DNA of 64,000 nt from Thalassia testudinum (GCA_037157565.1 JAZHRO010000013.1:30632501-30696500); one strand, 5' to 3'; shown: positions 23,437-34,413, counted from the stretch's first letter. Numbers and translations: made by a program. The notes: generated from the letters alone by a model not told the origin.

Positions 23437-23448
23437 TACCCCCGTGCC
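23437..23448 (-). promoter_or_regulatory. Polypurine tract of element A
   Basis: RNA sense GGCACGGGGGTA abuts the 3' LTR start TGATGAG. Confidence 0.75.
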
Positions 23449-23883
23449 TAGCTTTTGCTAGTCCCTTAGCAAAAACTTAAGGTTTCAACCCTTGTTCTAG
23501 ACCATGAAGTTTTTAATGGTTTTAGATAAGTGCCTTTTTTATTTGAGCATAGATTAGGTTAGAATGCTGACCATAGGCCTAAAAGGTACTCTATTACCAA
23601 TCAAGATCCAAATCTGTCTAGCCTTAGCCTCAGTCTTTTAGCCAAGGTTTTTAAGGCCCGCAAGAACTAACCTAAGGTTTATTGGACTTCGTGGTTAAAG
23701 CACCCGTGCTTGAAATGATTTTAGCCCTGGCTCAGTTCGCAGTGCGTTTTGTAAGAGAGAGATAGAAAGTTTTTCTGTTTGGAGAGTTTTCTCTCTCTTT
23801 TTCTTTTTAGTTCTAGCCTAGGATTGGCTTTTCAACACGGTCTGTATCAGATTCCTTGCTCCCATCATCAATCCTCAAGGGTT

Positions 23884-24029
23884 CCTGGCGATCGATGCTT
23901 CGAGATAGCACCGCCCATGGCAACCCCCGGAACCCTGGCTATTGAGATTTCGAGATAATCCCATCCATGGTATTCCGTGGCCGAATCCAGACCCTGGCAA
24001 TTGACACTTCGAGATAATGCCATCCATGG
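23884..24029 (-). repeat. Three-unit degenerate tandem repeat in element A 3' region
   Basis: Three units, each CCTGGC...TTCGAGATA...CCATGG, spaced 45-60 bp. Conserved in position and number in C and D. Confidence 0.75.
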
Positions 24030-24723
24030 AATCTGAATCAGCAGAGTGCTTACATGCCCCCCGTAGGATATGTAAATATCCTAAGAGACAAGCACCGAGG
24101 AGATGATATTTTGTTACGCATCTTCGAGGGGATTTCCCGCCTCTCTGCGCTGGGAACTCGTCCAAATCAACTTGTGTTGATCGGCCGCTCCTATTCTAGG
24201 TGTTCTTTTCAGATTTTTGCGACGCTTCTGCGTGATTCTGATTTTTACGCTTACTGAACCAGGCTGTGTGTGAGATTAGGGTGCTTAGGTTACTGAGTCC
24301 CGTAAACCAAAAATTAGTTAACGAGGCCGAATACTCCCTAAGCCTTAGACCTAATACTTCAGCTTTTCATTTTCCTCAACCTCTTGAGGAGTGTCCAGAT
24401 CTTAATGGGTACTAAGAGTCTATTCAAGAATGCCTAAGGTTTGCATTCTTACTAATCTCATTGTGCACTTTTCAGTTATTTTCTTGAATGAGGTCTAGAA
24501 CTTAGGTTAATTCCTTAGTTCCTTACTAATGACTATCACTTTTTCTCATAATTTTGTGCTCCTTTTTCATTTTGTTTCTTTTCTCCTTCACAAAATTTTC
24601 CTTCTCCTCTTTTCCTCTTATTCTTTTTCGAAAAATTTTTTTTTTTTTTTTAATTTTTATGGTATTTTTGGCATATGTGAATTTTTTGTTTGAAACCTTT
24701 TCTTAGAAGTTTTTGCACTTTCC

Positions 24724-24736
24724 TACCCCCCATGCC
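24724..24736 (-). promoter_or_regulatory. Internal polypurine tract, element A
   Basis: RNA sense GGCATGGGGGGTA, 1.29 kb upstream of the 3' LTR. It duplicates the LTR-proximal tract. Confidence 0.55.
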
Positions 24737-24944
24737 TAAGATTTGCAATGTCCTCATTGTAACCTAGGGGGTCTTAGTTCATTCCTTAAGACAGAAATTT
24801 GGATGAGTGAATGGGTCGGGTTGAATTTTTGCGGACGATTTCAAATCTCAGATGCGAACATCTGAGTTGGGGTCGGTTGTCTACAAGGGTGAACTTCGAG
24901 TGCTGAAAGGTGTCAGAACAAGTTTCAGGTTTTCAAAGAGAATG

Positions 24945-24960
24945 ACGGGCTGCCTCCCGT
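24945..24960 (-). other. Hairpin just downstream of the integrase stop, element A
   Basis: Arms ACGGG and CCCGT, 41 bases 3' of the gag-pol stop. It is conserved in D (41654-41669) and wobble-paired in C. In RNA sense it contains GGGAGGCAGCCCG, a sequence style common in Athila-type elements. Confidence 0.55.
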
Positions 24961-25000
24961 TAAGCGCTGAGTTTTACGCCATCGGCTGGGCGCAATAAGC

Positions 25001-28000
25001 TCAAGGGGAACGGAGGATATAAGATGCCTCAGCCAAATCAGTAGAAGTTACATCAATGAACGGCTTGAGTCTCTGACCATTCACGATGAAAGGTTCAGAA
25101 TCGTGGCTGAGTGGACTGATTTCGATTGCTCCATTTCCAAAAACCTGTCGGACCAAATATGGTCCGACCCACTTAGATCTCAGTTTTCCTGGGAAGAGTT
25201 TGAGTCGGGCATCAAAGAGTAGGACCTTTTGACCAGGATGAAAGATCTTTCTCGAGATGTGTTTGTCGTGGAAGGCTTTAACCCGCTCCTTATAGATTTG
25301 CGAGTTCTCGTACGCGTCTATGCGTAATTCATCGATCTCGCTGATTTGGAGTTTTCTGTGGGTCCCAGCCTTGGAAAGATCTAGATTACAGTTCCGTACT
25401 GCCCAATAGGCTTTATGTTCCAGTTCTACGGGAAGGTGGCATGCCTTTCCGTACACCAGTCTAAAGGGAGACATGCCCAATTGGGTCTTGTGGGCGGTCC
25501 TATAGGCCCACAATGCTTCCGGAAGTCGGGATGACCAGTCCTTCCTGTCAGGTCGAACAGTGACTTGTAGGATTTTCTTGATCTCCCGATTAGACAGCTC
25601 AGCTAGACCATTAGTTTGGGGGTGGTAAGGAGTAGAGATTCGGTGAGACACCCCATATTTGGTCATCAGTGACCTAAACTGAGCATTTGTGAAATGGGTT
25701 CCCCCATCAGAGATTATTGCACGAGGAATCCCGAACCTTGAGAAAATGTGTTGATGAATGAATTTGAGAACGATTTTGTGATCACAGGTTCGGGTCGGTA
25801 TGGCTTCGATCCATTTGGACACGTAGTCCACAGCCAACAGAATGTATTCGAAACCATCCGAAACAGGAAAGGGGCCCATAAAATCAATCCCCCAAACATC
25901 AAAGATTTCGCATACTAGAATCGGTTGCATAGGCATCATGTCGCGATGGCTCATGTTGCCCAAAGTCTGGCAACGACTGCATGCCTTGCAATGACTGTAT
26001 GCGTCTTTGAACAGTGTGGGCCAGTAAAAGCCGCACTGGAGGACTTTTGATGCGGTTTTATGCCCGGCAAAATGGCCACCGCATGCCTGGTCATGGCAGA
26101 AAGAGAGGATATTGTTGACTTCCCCTTCCGGGACACATCTCCGGATGATATGATCGGCACCTATGCGGAAGAGGTACGGGTCTTCCCAAATGTAATACTT
26201 GGCATCGGAGCGTAATTTGTCTTTCTTGGCCTTCGGCCAATCGGACGGGGTCTGATGAGATGCCAAGTAATTTACAATATTAGCAAACCATGGAAGGCTA
26301 GTACCAATAGTCAGCAGGTGCTCATCGGGAAAATGCTCAGTGATGGGTCCGGAAGGGTCTATTATCTCAGAAGGAAGACGGGACAAGTGATCAGCTACCA
26401 CGTTTTGTTTTCCCGCTTTATCGCGAATCTCGAGGTCAAATTCTTGCAACAGCAAGATCCATCGGATCAATCGAGGCTTCGCGTCCTTCTTTGCAAGGAG
26501 ATGCCTCACAGCCGTGTGATCCGAGTATATGATGACATGGGAACCCAGAAGGTACGATCTGAACTTCTCTAGGGCAAATACTACAGCTAGCAGCTCTTTC
26601 TCAGTAACTGTATAGTTACGCTGAGCCTCATCGAGTGTTTTGCTGGCGTAGTAAATGACCACAGGTTTCTTGTCATTTTTCTGCCCCAAAACCGCTCCTA
26701 CAGCGAAGTCGGATGCATCACACATGATCTCAAAGGGTTGAGACCAATCAGGGGACTGTAGGATCGGGGCTTGGGTGACTCGGTCACGCAGGATTTCAAA
26801 TGCTTGAGTGCATTCCTTGGAGATTTCGAAGGGAACATCCTTGGAGAGAAGAGTGGTCAGTGGGCGTGCGATTTTTGAAAAATCAGGGATAAATCGTCGA
26901 TAAAAACCGACATGCCCTAAAAAGGATCGGATGTCCCTGATCGAGCTAGGCATAGGAAGGTGAGAAATCAGATTAACCTTAGCTCGATCCACTTGGATAC
27001 CTTTCTCCGAAATTGAGTGTCCCAGGACAATTCCCTCAGGCACCATGAAATGGCTCTTCTCCCAGGAAAGAACCAAATTCACGTCGATGCACCGCCTGAG
27101 TATCTGGACCAAGTGTTGGAGGCAATCGTCGAATGATGCTCCGAAAACTGAAAAGTCATCCATGAAGACTTCCAGATAATCACCTACCATATCTGAGAAT
27201 ATGGCAAGCATGCATCGCTGAAAAGTAGCGGGTGCATTGCAAAGACCGAAAGGCATCCTTCGGAAAGCGTATGTTCCGAAGGGGCAGGTGAACGTGGTCT
27301 TTTCTTGGTCCTCAGGATGGATTGCCACCTGGTTATAACCGGAGTACCCGTCAAGAAAGCAGAAGAACCTATTTCCCGCTAGTTTTTCGAGAATTTGATC
27401 AATGAAGGGTAGTGGGAAATGATCCTTCTTCGTGGAGGAATTGAGTCGACGGTAATCTATACAGACTCTCCACGAGTTGGCTAATCGGGTAGGAATGATT
27501 TCTCCGGTCTCAGTCGTTATAGTGGCGAGTCTTGCCTTCTTAGGCACGACCTGAATTGGGCTCACCCAACGACTATCGGAGATCGGGTAGATGATCCCAG
27601 CATCTAACCACTTGATGATCTCCTTTTTCACGACCTCCTGCAGATTGGGGTTTAAGCGTCTCTGCATTTCACGAGAAGGTCGTGTGCCCTCTTCTGAATA
27701 GATATGATGAGTACAATAAGAGGGACTTATTCCAGTCAAATCATCGAGAGTCCATCCGATGGCTCTTCGATGTTGCTGGAGGACAACAATCAGACTGGTT
27801 TCCTGTTCAGGACTGAGGTTGGAATTGATGATCACAGGAAGGGTCTGATTAGAACCCAAAAAGATGTATTTCAAATGAGTAGGAAGGGGTTTCAGTTCGA
27901 GGGTGGGGTTTTCAGCAGCAGCGGGTGGTTCAGTATAGATGTGAGGTTCAAGGGTGGGAGTTACTGGGTTGTTCACATCTGGATTTGACTCCTCTGTTTG

Positions 28001-29443
28001 CGGGTCAAGATCCTTCTGTGGTTGATGAGGCATACTCAAGTCATTCAGGAGGTGTGATTCATCAACCAAAGTCTTGATGTCACAAATTTGCTCGATGACG
28101 CCGCAATTAATTCCTTGTTGGGCCTTAAATATATCAATTTTCAGTGTTTGATCTCCAAACTTAAGCTCTATTTGGCCCTCCTCACAGCTGATGTTGGCTC
28201 TAGCAGTAGCCAAGAAAGGTCTCCCTAGAATGATTGGTGTATTCCTAGGGTTCTCAGGTGCATCCATGTCTAAGACTATAAAGTCCACTGGAAAATAGAA
28301 ATCCCGCACTCTCACGATAACATCCTCGAGAATCCCTTTTGGTGACTTTATAGATCGATCTGCTAATTGTAATGTCACCTCGGTTGGTTTCAGCTCAGAT
28401 TCTTCCAGATGGTCAAGTAAGGATGTGGGTATCAGATTTATAGATGCACCTAAGTCTAACAATGCTCTATCAAATTGGGTACCACCTATCTTACAGGAGA
28501 TCAGGGGAGTTCCAGGATCTTTTGCCTTGGGTGGGAGTCTACTAAGGATTACAGAGCTGGCTTGCTCTGACAGAACAATTGGGCTCCCTCCCTTGGTTCG
28601 CGGCTTACGCTGGGGTGTACATATATTCTTTAGAAATCGTGCGTAAGCTGGTACGTGGCGGATTGCATCCATTAAGGGGATGTTTATGTGGACCTGCTCA
28701 AAGAGCTTGACCAGGTCCTCCTCAGGGGCCACGGGTTTGGTGGTCCTCTTTCCCTTGGTCAGGGCCTCGGGAAACGGGATCTTGGTTGGTTCCTCTAGGA
28801 TAGGTCCAGGTTGTGGGTCTGGAACAGCGGTACCTTGGATAGCTATCCTAGAGTCATGGTTATCAGGCTGGGAGTGGTTTGGATAATGCAGGTCCTGAAT
28901 TGTCTTACCACTACGTGTTGTTACAGAATTTAATCCGGCCTGATTTTGGTTTGGGTTTGGTAGGAGGGGTGGCTGCTGCTGAAATCCCGCACGCGAAGTT
29001 GAGGCTTCCATCTCGTCTGGAGATGGGGCAGTAGGGGCCTGATAAATCCATTGAGCGTGGCCTAAATTTGGATTCATAACGCGCTTCTGGGTTGGCACGT
29101 TATTTGGGTTAGGAAGAGGTTGGGAAGGGAGTGTGCCTGGCTGGCGAGAATTTGCCAACTGGGCCAGTTGAGTTTTAACTTCAGTAAGCTCGTCCTTGTG
29201 CTGTTTTTGAATGGCTGCATTCGATTTTTGAATGTCAGCCAGAGTCTGAAGGATTAAGGACATTTGATCTTGATTTGGCCCTGATGGATAAGTAGGGTGG
29301 GGCCGAGGCTGAGGCGGCTGGTAGTGATGAGAGGGCTGTGGGCGGGATTGAAAAGGTGGTCTTTGGGTTTGGGAATTTCCCGCCCACTGAAAATTGGGAT
29401 GGTTTCGCCATCCAGGGTTGTAAGTGTTGGAGAATGGGTCGTT
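25001..29443 (-). CDS. Element A pol part of gag-pol polyprotein (protease, RT, RNase H, integrase)
   Basis: The frame is open from just after the TAG at 29444; the first Met is at 29263, giving 1420 residues. Order from that Met: proline-rich Gag tail; aspartic protease with [12 protein letters not shown] (about residue 270); RT with [21 protein letters not shown] and the active-site FMDDFSVFG (about 700); RNase H from [14 protein letters not shown] (about 845) to [10 protein letters not shown]. Integrase follows, with HHCC ([15 protein letters not shown] and CKACSRC, about 1060-1090), DDE residues in IDFMGPF (about 1126), ISDGGTHF (about 1185) and GLAELSNRE (about 1220), and a GPY module. 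All catalytic motifs look intact. It is in the same frame as gag, so normally it would be part of a single polyprotein. Because of the upstream stop, Pol could be made only by readthrough or internal initiation. Confidence 0.9.
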   Translation of the reverse strand, partial: NDPFSNTYNPGWRNHPNFQWAGNSQTQRPPFQSRPQPSHHYQPPQPRPHPTYPSGPNQDQMSLILQTLADIQKSNAAIQKQHKDELTEVKTQLAQLANSRQPGTLPSQPLPNPNNVPTQKRVMNPNLGHAQWIYQAPTAPSPDEMEASTSRAGFQQQPPLLPNPNQNQAGLNSVTTRSGKTIQDLHYPNHSQPDNHDSRIAIQGTAVPDPQPGPILEEPTKIPFPEALTKGKRTTKPVAPEEDLVKLFEQVHINIPLMDAIRHVPAYARFLKNICTPQRKPRTKGGSPIVLSEQASSVILSRLPPKAKDPGTPLISCKIGGTQFDRALLDLGASINLIPTSLLDHLEESELKPTEVTLQLADRSIKSPKGILEDVIVRVRDFYFPVDFIVLDMDAPENPRNTPIILGRPFLATARANISCEEGQIELKFGDQTLKIDIFKAQQGINCGVIEQICDIKTLVDESHLLNDLSMPHQPQKDLDPQTEESNPDVNNPVTPTLEPHIYTEPPAAAENPTLELKPLPTHLKYIFLGSNQTLPVIINSNLSPEQETSLIVVLQQHRRAIGWTLDDLTGISPSYCTHHIYSEEGTRPSREMQRRLNPNLQEVVKKEIIKWLDAGIIYPISDSRWVSPIQVVPKKARLATITTETGEIIPTRLANSWRVCIDYRRLNSSTKKDHFPLPFIDQILEKLAGNRFFCFLDGYSGYNQVAIHPEDQEKTTFTCPFGTYAFRRMPFGLCNAPATFQRCMLAIFSDMVGDYLEVFMDDFSVFGASFDDCLQHLVQILRRCIDVNLVLSWEKSHFMVPEGIVLGHSISEKGIQVDRAKVNLISHLPMPSSIRDIRSFLGHVGFYRRFIPDFSKIARPLTTLLSKDVPFEISKECTQAFEILRDRVTQAPILQSPDWSQPFEIMCDASDFAVGAVLGQKNDKKPVVIYYASKTLDEAQRNYTVTEKELLAVVFALEKFRSYLLGSHVIIYSDHTAVRHLLAKKDAKPRLIRWILLLQEFDLEIRDKAGKQNVVADHLSRLPSEIIDPSGPITEHFPDEHLLTIGTSLPWFANIVNYLASHQTPSDWPKAKKDKLRSDAKYYIWEDPYLFRIGADHIIRRCVPEGEVNNILSFCHDQACGGHFAGHKTASKVLQCGFYWPTLFKDAYSHCKACSRCQTLGNMSHRDMMPMQPILVCEIFDVWGIDFMGPFPVSDGFEYILLAVDYVSKWIEAIPTRTCDHKIVLKFIHQHIFSRFGIPRAIISDGGTHFTNAQFRSLMTKYGVSHRISTPYHPQTNGLAELSNREIKKILQVTVRPDRKDWSSRLPEALWAYRTAHKTQLGMSPFRLVYGKACHLPVELEHKAYWAVRNCNLDLSKAGTHRKLQISEIDELRIDAYENSQIYKERVKAFHDKHISRKIFHPGQKVLLFDARLKLFPGKLRSKWVGPYLVRQVFGNGAIEISPLSHDSEPFIVNGQRLKPFIDVTSTDLAEASYILRSP

Positions 29444-30700
29444 CTAGATGGCGTTGAGGTCCTCGCAGGTCTGAGGAACCTCCTGAGAATCAGGGAAAGG
29501 AGGAATGGAGTTCCCCCGGCTGGTGAAGAAAGGATCGGATGATCTTCCAGTCCAAGAATCAGATGGGGATGGATATGGATCCATCCCAAGGGAGGATCGG
29601 TGGAGGATGTTTTGCACAGTCTCCTGTGTGGAAGGAGGTTGTGCAAAGGAGTTACGCGCAGAGGTGGCTCGCTGCAAGTGCTGAGTCAGCTCATCCACCT
29701 TCTTTTCAATGATTGAGACCTTGTCCAATCGACTGGCCATTAATTCCAGGTCGACTGATGCGGACAGGTCCTGCGTCTCATGTGCTCCCTTAAGATTCGT
29801 CGCTGCGCGGGTATTCGTCCTGTCGAATAATCCCATGGAGTCATTGTTGATGGAGTTCTCGCACATGTTTTCGAGAATCTCCCATACGGTGTCTTCATGT
29901 TGACCCATGATGTTTCCTCCGCAGGTTGCATTGACGAAAAGGCGGATGTCCTCACGGAGTCCCTGGTAAAAAGATTGGACTTGTTCCCATTTAGGAACTC
30001 CGTGATGGGGGCACTTCCTCATGAGATCCTGAAAACGATCCCATGTCTCATGGAGAGGTTCTCCTGATTGTTGGGTGAAGTGTGTAATCTGATGGTGCAA
30101 GGCGTTGGTCCGACCAACGGGAAAGAACTTTTTCAAAAACTCGGATTGAAGTTCTTCCCAAGTGTTGATCGGCCGGGTCTGAGTTTGATACCAATGGGCG
30201 GCCTTGTCCATAAGAGAAAAGGAGAACATCTTCATGAGAAGAATATCCCGATTTTGCGCATCTGATCCAAAAGTGTGGGCCAGATGCTTTAGCTGTTTGA
30301 TGTGCTGGAAGGGATCTTCAGAATTAAGCCCATGGAATTTAGGTATAGCATGAATCATGTTGGGCTTTAGTTCGGAATCAGGTCCTCCAATCGGGATTCT
30401 AACTCGAGGCTCAATGGCCACCGCAGCAGGATTGTAGTGGTCCCGCATCATAGGACGCTGTGGTGGGTGTACGAAGTTTTGGAAGAGGTCATTGAGTCGC
30501 TGGAGCTGGTGTTCCAGATTATTTTCTTCCTCAACTGGCTGAGCCATGATGGGGGAAGAAGAAGAACTTGGTTCTGAATCAGAAGAGAGAATAATGTGAG
30601 GGTGTTGCTGCACAAATACGGGCGTCGAGGCTTGGCCTTGACGAGAGCGAATTTCTAATGGAGGTCTTAAGGGTGGTCTTAGAGACCTCCTTCCGTACAT
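29444..30700 (-). CDS. Element A gag, ended by a premature TAG
   Basis: 418 residues from MYGRRSLRPPL. After a Ser/Pro-rich N-terminus comes a Retrotrans_gag-type capsid domain (HAIPKFHGLNSEDPFQHIKQ, MDKAAHWYQ, SEFLKKFFPVGRTNAL, about residues 110-270). The frame stops at TAG (29444-29446), where D and C have CAG (Gln) at the same place (QIDPFSN and QNDPFSN). Downstream the frame continues without a break into pol. Hence the family encodes a 1,899-residue Gag-Pol and A is disabled by one C-to-T change in a CAG (CHG methylation) context. The start was chosen as the Met conserved with D. Confidence 0.9.
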   Translation of the reverse strand: MYGRRSLRPPLRPPLEIRSRQGQASTPVFVQQHPHIILSSDSEPSSSSSPIMAQPVEEENNLEHQLQRLNDLFQNFVHPPQRPMMRDHYNPAAVAIEPRVRIPIGGPDSELKPNMIHAIPKFHGLNSEDPFQHIKQLKHLAHTFGSDAQNRDILLMKMFSFSLMDKAAHWYQTQTRPINTWEELQSEFLKKFFPVGRTNALHHQITHFTQQSGEPLHETWDRFQDLMRKCPHHGVPKWEQVQSFYQGLREDIRLFVNATCGGNIMGQHEDTVWEILENMCENSINNDSMGLFDRTNTRAATNLKGAHETQDLSASVDLELMASRLDKVSIIEKKVDELTQHLQRATSARNSFAQPPSTQETVQNILHRSSLGMDPYPSPSDSWTGRSSDPFFTSRGNSIPPFPDSQEVPQTCEDLNAI

Positions 30701-31605
30701 GCACAGTTGGGAGAGGTAAGTTTAGAAGGTGCTGGACCCAATCAAGACACCCAAAAATGTGTTGGGTGACTATAGAGGTGCGGGGCAGATGGACCCCTTG
30801 ATCAGAAAGATCGTCCACCTGAGAATTACCTGGGCAGCCAGAGAGGGAGAGTCCCGCGAAGACCCCTACACGGTAGAGCGTCCCCACGGGTTACAGGGTT
30901 TCCCCCACCCGACCTCTCTTGTCACTGCGGTTCCAGGTAGACCAGAATGGGGATCTTGACCTCTTAAGTCTACTAATTTTAAGATCAGGGTGCTTAAGGT
31001 TTCACTTGAACTTTAGTCTTTTTAAGTGCAAAGAGTGACCTAATTTAAGGTTGGTTGACCCAAGGGGTCAACTTTACCTATTGTTGTCTTTAAGAGCTTT
31101 TAGGTCCTGTCTTTTAGGGTTCAAGTGTTTAGAGAGAGCCAATTGTTTAGGATTTTTCTTGTTAATTATTTTCAATCAATGGCTTGGGCACACCTCTTTT
31201 GGATTTCCTTAATTCTTGATTAAGGGGTGTGTCTCTACTGAAATCCTAATGTTTGACCTTATGTTGGCTCTACTTGGTCCATTTAACTCTTTGTTGGGCA
31301 ATTAGGGCTCAAGCAAGAATGTGTTAGCCCTTAAATACCCTTAATAGTGTGCAGGAGTGATGAGTTGAAAACATGCAACTTTTTATGGTTACTAAGTATG
31401 GAAGACAGGTTAGCCCTATATTGCTTGTTCTTTTCTTTTCTTCCTCTTTAGAGTGTAGGGGTTAATAGTGAGAGAAAAGATTTACCTGTCTTCGGAGTGG
31501 TTGTGTGGTTGCTTGTCTTCTTGAGTTCCTGTAGCTGCACAAAAGAGAGGAGATTATCAGAACTTAAAAGAAACAGGAATGTTTACCTCTAGAATAGCTG
31601 TTGCT
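30701..31605 (-). other. Element A leader between PBS and gag
   Basis: 0.9 kb without a long conserved ORF, collinear with D 47410-48318. It contains several short upstream AUGs and one 102-codon frame overlapping the gag start in another phase, which is conserved in D mainly because the DNA is similar. Confidence 0.6.
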
Positions 31606-31622
31606 CCCCGGCAGCGGCGCCA
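31606..31622 (-). promoter_or_regulatory. Primer binding site (tRNA-Asp type), element A
   Basis: The plus strand CCCCGGCAGCGGCGCCA matches the tRNA-Asp 3' end CCCCGGCAACGGCGCCA with one difference. Three bases separate it from the LTR. Confidence 0.85.
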
Positions 31623-31663
31623 AAATGAAGCGTCGCGACAACCGGGTTTGTGGGTTTTGTTAT

Positions 31664-31678
31664 AACGTTGTAGTAAAG
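31664..31678 (-). promoter_or_regulatory. tRNA-Asp 5'-end complementary motif in U5, element A
   Basis: The plus strand AACGTTGTAGTAAAG matches 12 of 15 positions of the tRNA-Asp 5' end, 42 bases from the PBS. RNA sense is complementary to the tRNA. Confidence 0.55.
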
Positions 31679-31733
31679 CCGGTTATGACCAACACTTCAA
31701 ATAAAATTTTTTTACTCGGAAAATAAAAGAGTT

Positions 31734-31751
31734 CCCGAGGTCGAACTCAGG
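31734..31751 (-). other. U5 TTCGAC-loop hairpin, element A
   Basis: RNA sense CCTGAG-TTCGAC-CTCGGG, six pairs including one G-U. It resembles a tRNA T-arm (CCGGG-TTCGATC-CCCGG in tRNA-Asp). Confidence 0.55.
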
Positions 31752-33479
31752 GAGCAAGTTGTATTCTAGAGATATACATGTTTCTTTTACAAAAATAAAG
31801 AGAGAGGGAAAGAATTTGTTGTTTTCTCTTTGTTCTGCAGAGGGGGATGCTCTTCTTTCTCTCTTTCTTTAGATCTCCTTCTTTCTTCTTCTTCTTTGGT
31901 TTTCTGCCTTGACCTCTCTTCTTCTTCTTCTGCAATCGTGGTGACGCTCGTCTTCTTCTTCCTGCTGTTCCTGCTTTGGTGATGTTCTTCTTTCTTCAGA
32001 GCTCCTTGTTCTTCTTCTTCGTTCTGCAGAGGTGATGCTCCTCTTCAGATCTTCTTCCTCGGTTTCTGCCTTGACCGTTCTTCTTCTTCTTCTGCTTTGG
32101 CCGTTGCTCTTCCTTCTTCTTCAGCCTGCCTTCTTTCCTGCTCTGGCTGCTGGCCTTCCGTCGTCTGACCCGGTGCTTAGACGACTTAACTATGCCTTTG
32201 CTACAGTGCAGCTCCTTCTTCTTCAGCGGGTCTTCTTCTTCGCCTGTGCCTGCACATTTCAGGGTTTTTTCGTCAAGAGGCAAAACCTACTCTACCCCCC
32301 TCCCCCGCGTCTCTCTTTCTCTGTGAAACCACTCTTGGGAAAGCTCTCCCAGAGCTACCGGGTAATCGGGTTCGGGTCAGGCCCGGGTCCAGGCCCACCG
32401 GCGTGCGGTGGTGGGCGAGGAGTGCAGGTCGGTTTAATCGGGTCGGGCCAGGTCCGCGGAGCGTGGTCACGGACGAGGCCGGGTCGGGTGAGAGGGACCT
32501 CACCCCGTGGTCAGGAGGCAGACAGCATAAGGCACTTTTTGCCTTTATGCGTCCGCTCGCCTCCGAGAAGTTCCGAGGTGGGACTAAATGTCCCACCCCA
32601 ATTGAGCGCCCGTCGCGGAGGGAGCAGTGGGCGATCGTGGCTTCACGTGCGGCCTTCGCCCCATCTGCGAGCCTGGGACGTTTCGCTGAGACTCCCCGCG
32701 CAACCTGGGAGTCGAACCTGGGCGAAGGCGTGCCTGCACCTGCAGGTGAAGGAGCTCTGCCTGCTCAGTAATGGCGACGGCGGGCGAGTCACCTGGTCAC
32801 AGAAGAACGGCCTCTCGGCCAAATCAGACAGGCGGGGGACCTTCGCCGTGGCACGGCGAAGGTGGTCAGGCGGTCTGCAGGGGGCGTGATGGAGCCAACA
32901 GGTCGTCCTAGGTCAAACTGTGAGCGAAGAAGTGGGTGTGTTCGGTGGATCTGCAGAGGGCGTTTGGTGGGAAGTGGAGGGGCGGAAGAGGATCAGGGTG
33001 AGGAGGCTGAGGTTCTGCGGTGGTCGGCGAGCCGTGTGGGTCGCTGATGTGATGGGAGCGGCTCGCCGGAGGGTGGTCGGAGGCGGAGAGGGTGAGGGTG
33101 AACTGGAGCGGTCGAGGGTTTAATCAAATAAAAGACAGTGAGGAAAAGAAAGAGGGGGAGGTGGGGAGGAGTTCTGACCTAGCTATGGAGACGAAAGGGG
33201 CCGAGACAGGGCGACAGTCGTATCGACTGTCGCCGGAGAAGAAGATGCCCAGGGGAAGGGGCGGCGGCGAGCAGAGGGCTGGAGAGGCGCCAGCTGGGTA
33301 CGGCGTGGCGCAGGAAGAGCAGGGGAGGAGGTCTCTGCTGCTGGTATTACGGCAGAGCGAAGAGGAGGAGGGGGAGGAAACCGCCGGAGCTGGTGAGCGT
33401 CTGCCGGAGAAAGAAGAGAAGGAAGTTGGGGATTTCTCCGTCAGATCCAGGCTGCTCCGGTCGGTGGAGCAGCGGGGGG

Positions 33480-33487
33480 TATTTATA
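33480..33487 (-). promoter_or_regulatory. TATA box of element A 5' LTR
   Basis: The minus strand reads TATAAATA, with U3 of about 0.93 kb upstream and R/U5 of about 1.85 kb downstream. The same box occurs at 22504, 36345, 39209 and 50152. Confidence 0.7.
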
Positions 33488-34413
33488 GGGATGAAACAGG
33501 GAGGAAGGCGGAGGGAGACGACGTGTCTCCCTCGCCGGAGAATGGTCGGAACACGAACCCATACCGTCCGTGCGTTCGCACGGCCGGTATGGTGGGCTAC
33601 AATGACCAGGGGGGTGCCCCTGCGACGGCTGACGACGCAGGGCACCCCCGGTTTACTTGCCAGGTCCCCCACCTCACCCTGCGCGGCGCCATGCTCCGCG
33701 CAAGGTCGCCGGAGCATGGTGCTGGCAGGGTTTTGCAGGAGGGACCTGATTGCAAAGAACGAAGGAGAGTTAGGGGCCAAAATGCGAGGGTTCAAAAGTT
33801 GAGGGCCAAAGAGTAAATATATGAGGACCAAAGTGTGAAGTCGGTCAAGGGGGTTTCTTCTTAGGCTCAAGTTTTTATACATGACTAATTAAGACCTAAG
33901 GAATCTGATGGTGAATTTTATTTCTAGATTAAGCCTTGTTTGACTGGTTAATTTACGCAAAAACCCAAATTAAGTTATTAATTGGGTATGGTTCTCAATG
34001 TAGGTCAAGATGGGTTCCTAAGGTCAAATTGAAGGTTCTAAACCCTAGAGATTATTTTTATATGAATTTTAGAGGGTTTATTCCATTTTTTCTTTGCCTT
34101 GAACCTCGTGAATTGAAGTGGGTTTGTTTTAGGGTTACAGATTATTATTTAGTTCCTTGGAATTGCTGTAGCCCTTGCCAGATCATCTCATCCCACTTTT
34201 ATTCTTATTAGGTTGCTTTGACCTATGTTTGGACCCTGAATTACCCTGTATGCAGATTATACTGGTAAAATTACATTTTTACCCCTTATGACTTGTTTTC
34301 TCCTTAAACTCAGAATTCTCTGAGTTAAGCCTTTCCTTGAGTTATGTAGGAGCTTTTATCCTTTGTATTGGGTCAAAATGAGCTAGTTATGGCTCATGAT
34401 GAGGTTCTCATCA

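Larger units (their letters stand above)
23449..25000 (-). other. Element A 3' non-coding region
   Basis: About 1.55 kb between the integrase stop and the PPT, collinear in C and D, without a conserved ORF, so I see no env-like gene. It contains the tandem repeat (23884-24029), a T-rich tract (about 24540-24660), the internal PPT and the post-integrase hairpin. Confidence 0.75.
20650..34413 (-). mobile_element. Athila-like element A, nearly intact
   Basis: The element is 13.76 kb: LTR (20650-23436), PPT, 3' non-coding region, 1,900-codon gag-pol frame (25001-30700), leader, PBS (31606-31622) and 5' LTR (31626-34413). TAGC flanks it on both sides (20646-20649 and 34414-34417); the fifth TSD base does not match. 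It is inserted in element C between gag and protease. The LTRs differ by only about two bases over the first 2.27 kb, so it is young. The last 0.5 kb of the 5' LTR matches element D instead of its partner LTR. Confidence 0.9.
31626..34413 (-). repeat. Element A 5' LTR, chimeric
   Basis: 2788 bp. From 31626 to about 33910 it is virtually identical to the A 3' LTR. From about 33911 to 34413 it instead matches the element D LTRs (for example GTGAATTTTATTTCTAGATT). Twin hairpins are at 33559-33649. The foreign tail includes the U3 start, and the boundary with host C is at 34414. Confidence 0.85.

Noticed and set aside
23437..25000. Possible env-like gene between integrase and 3' LTR in A and D
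   Set aside because: No frame longer than about 100 codons is conserved among A, C and D; the region is non-coding.
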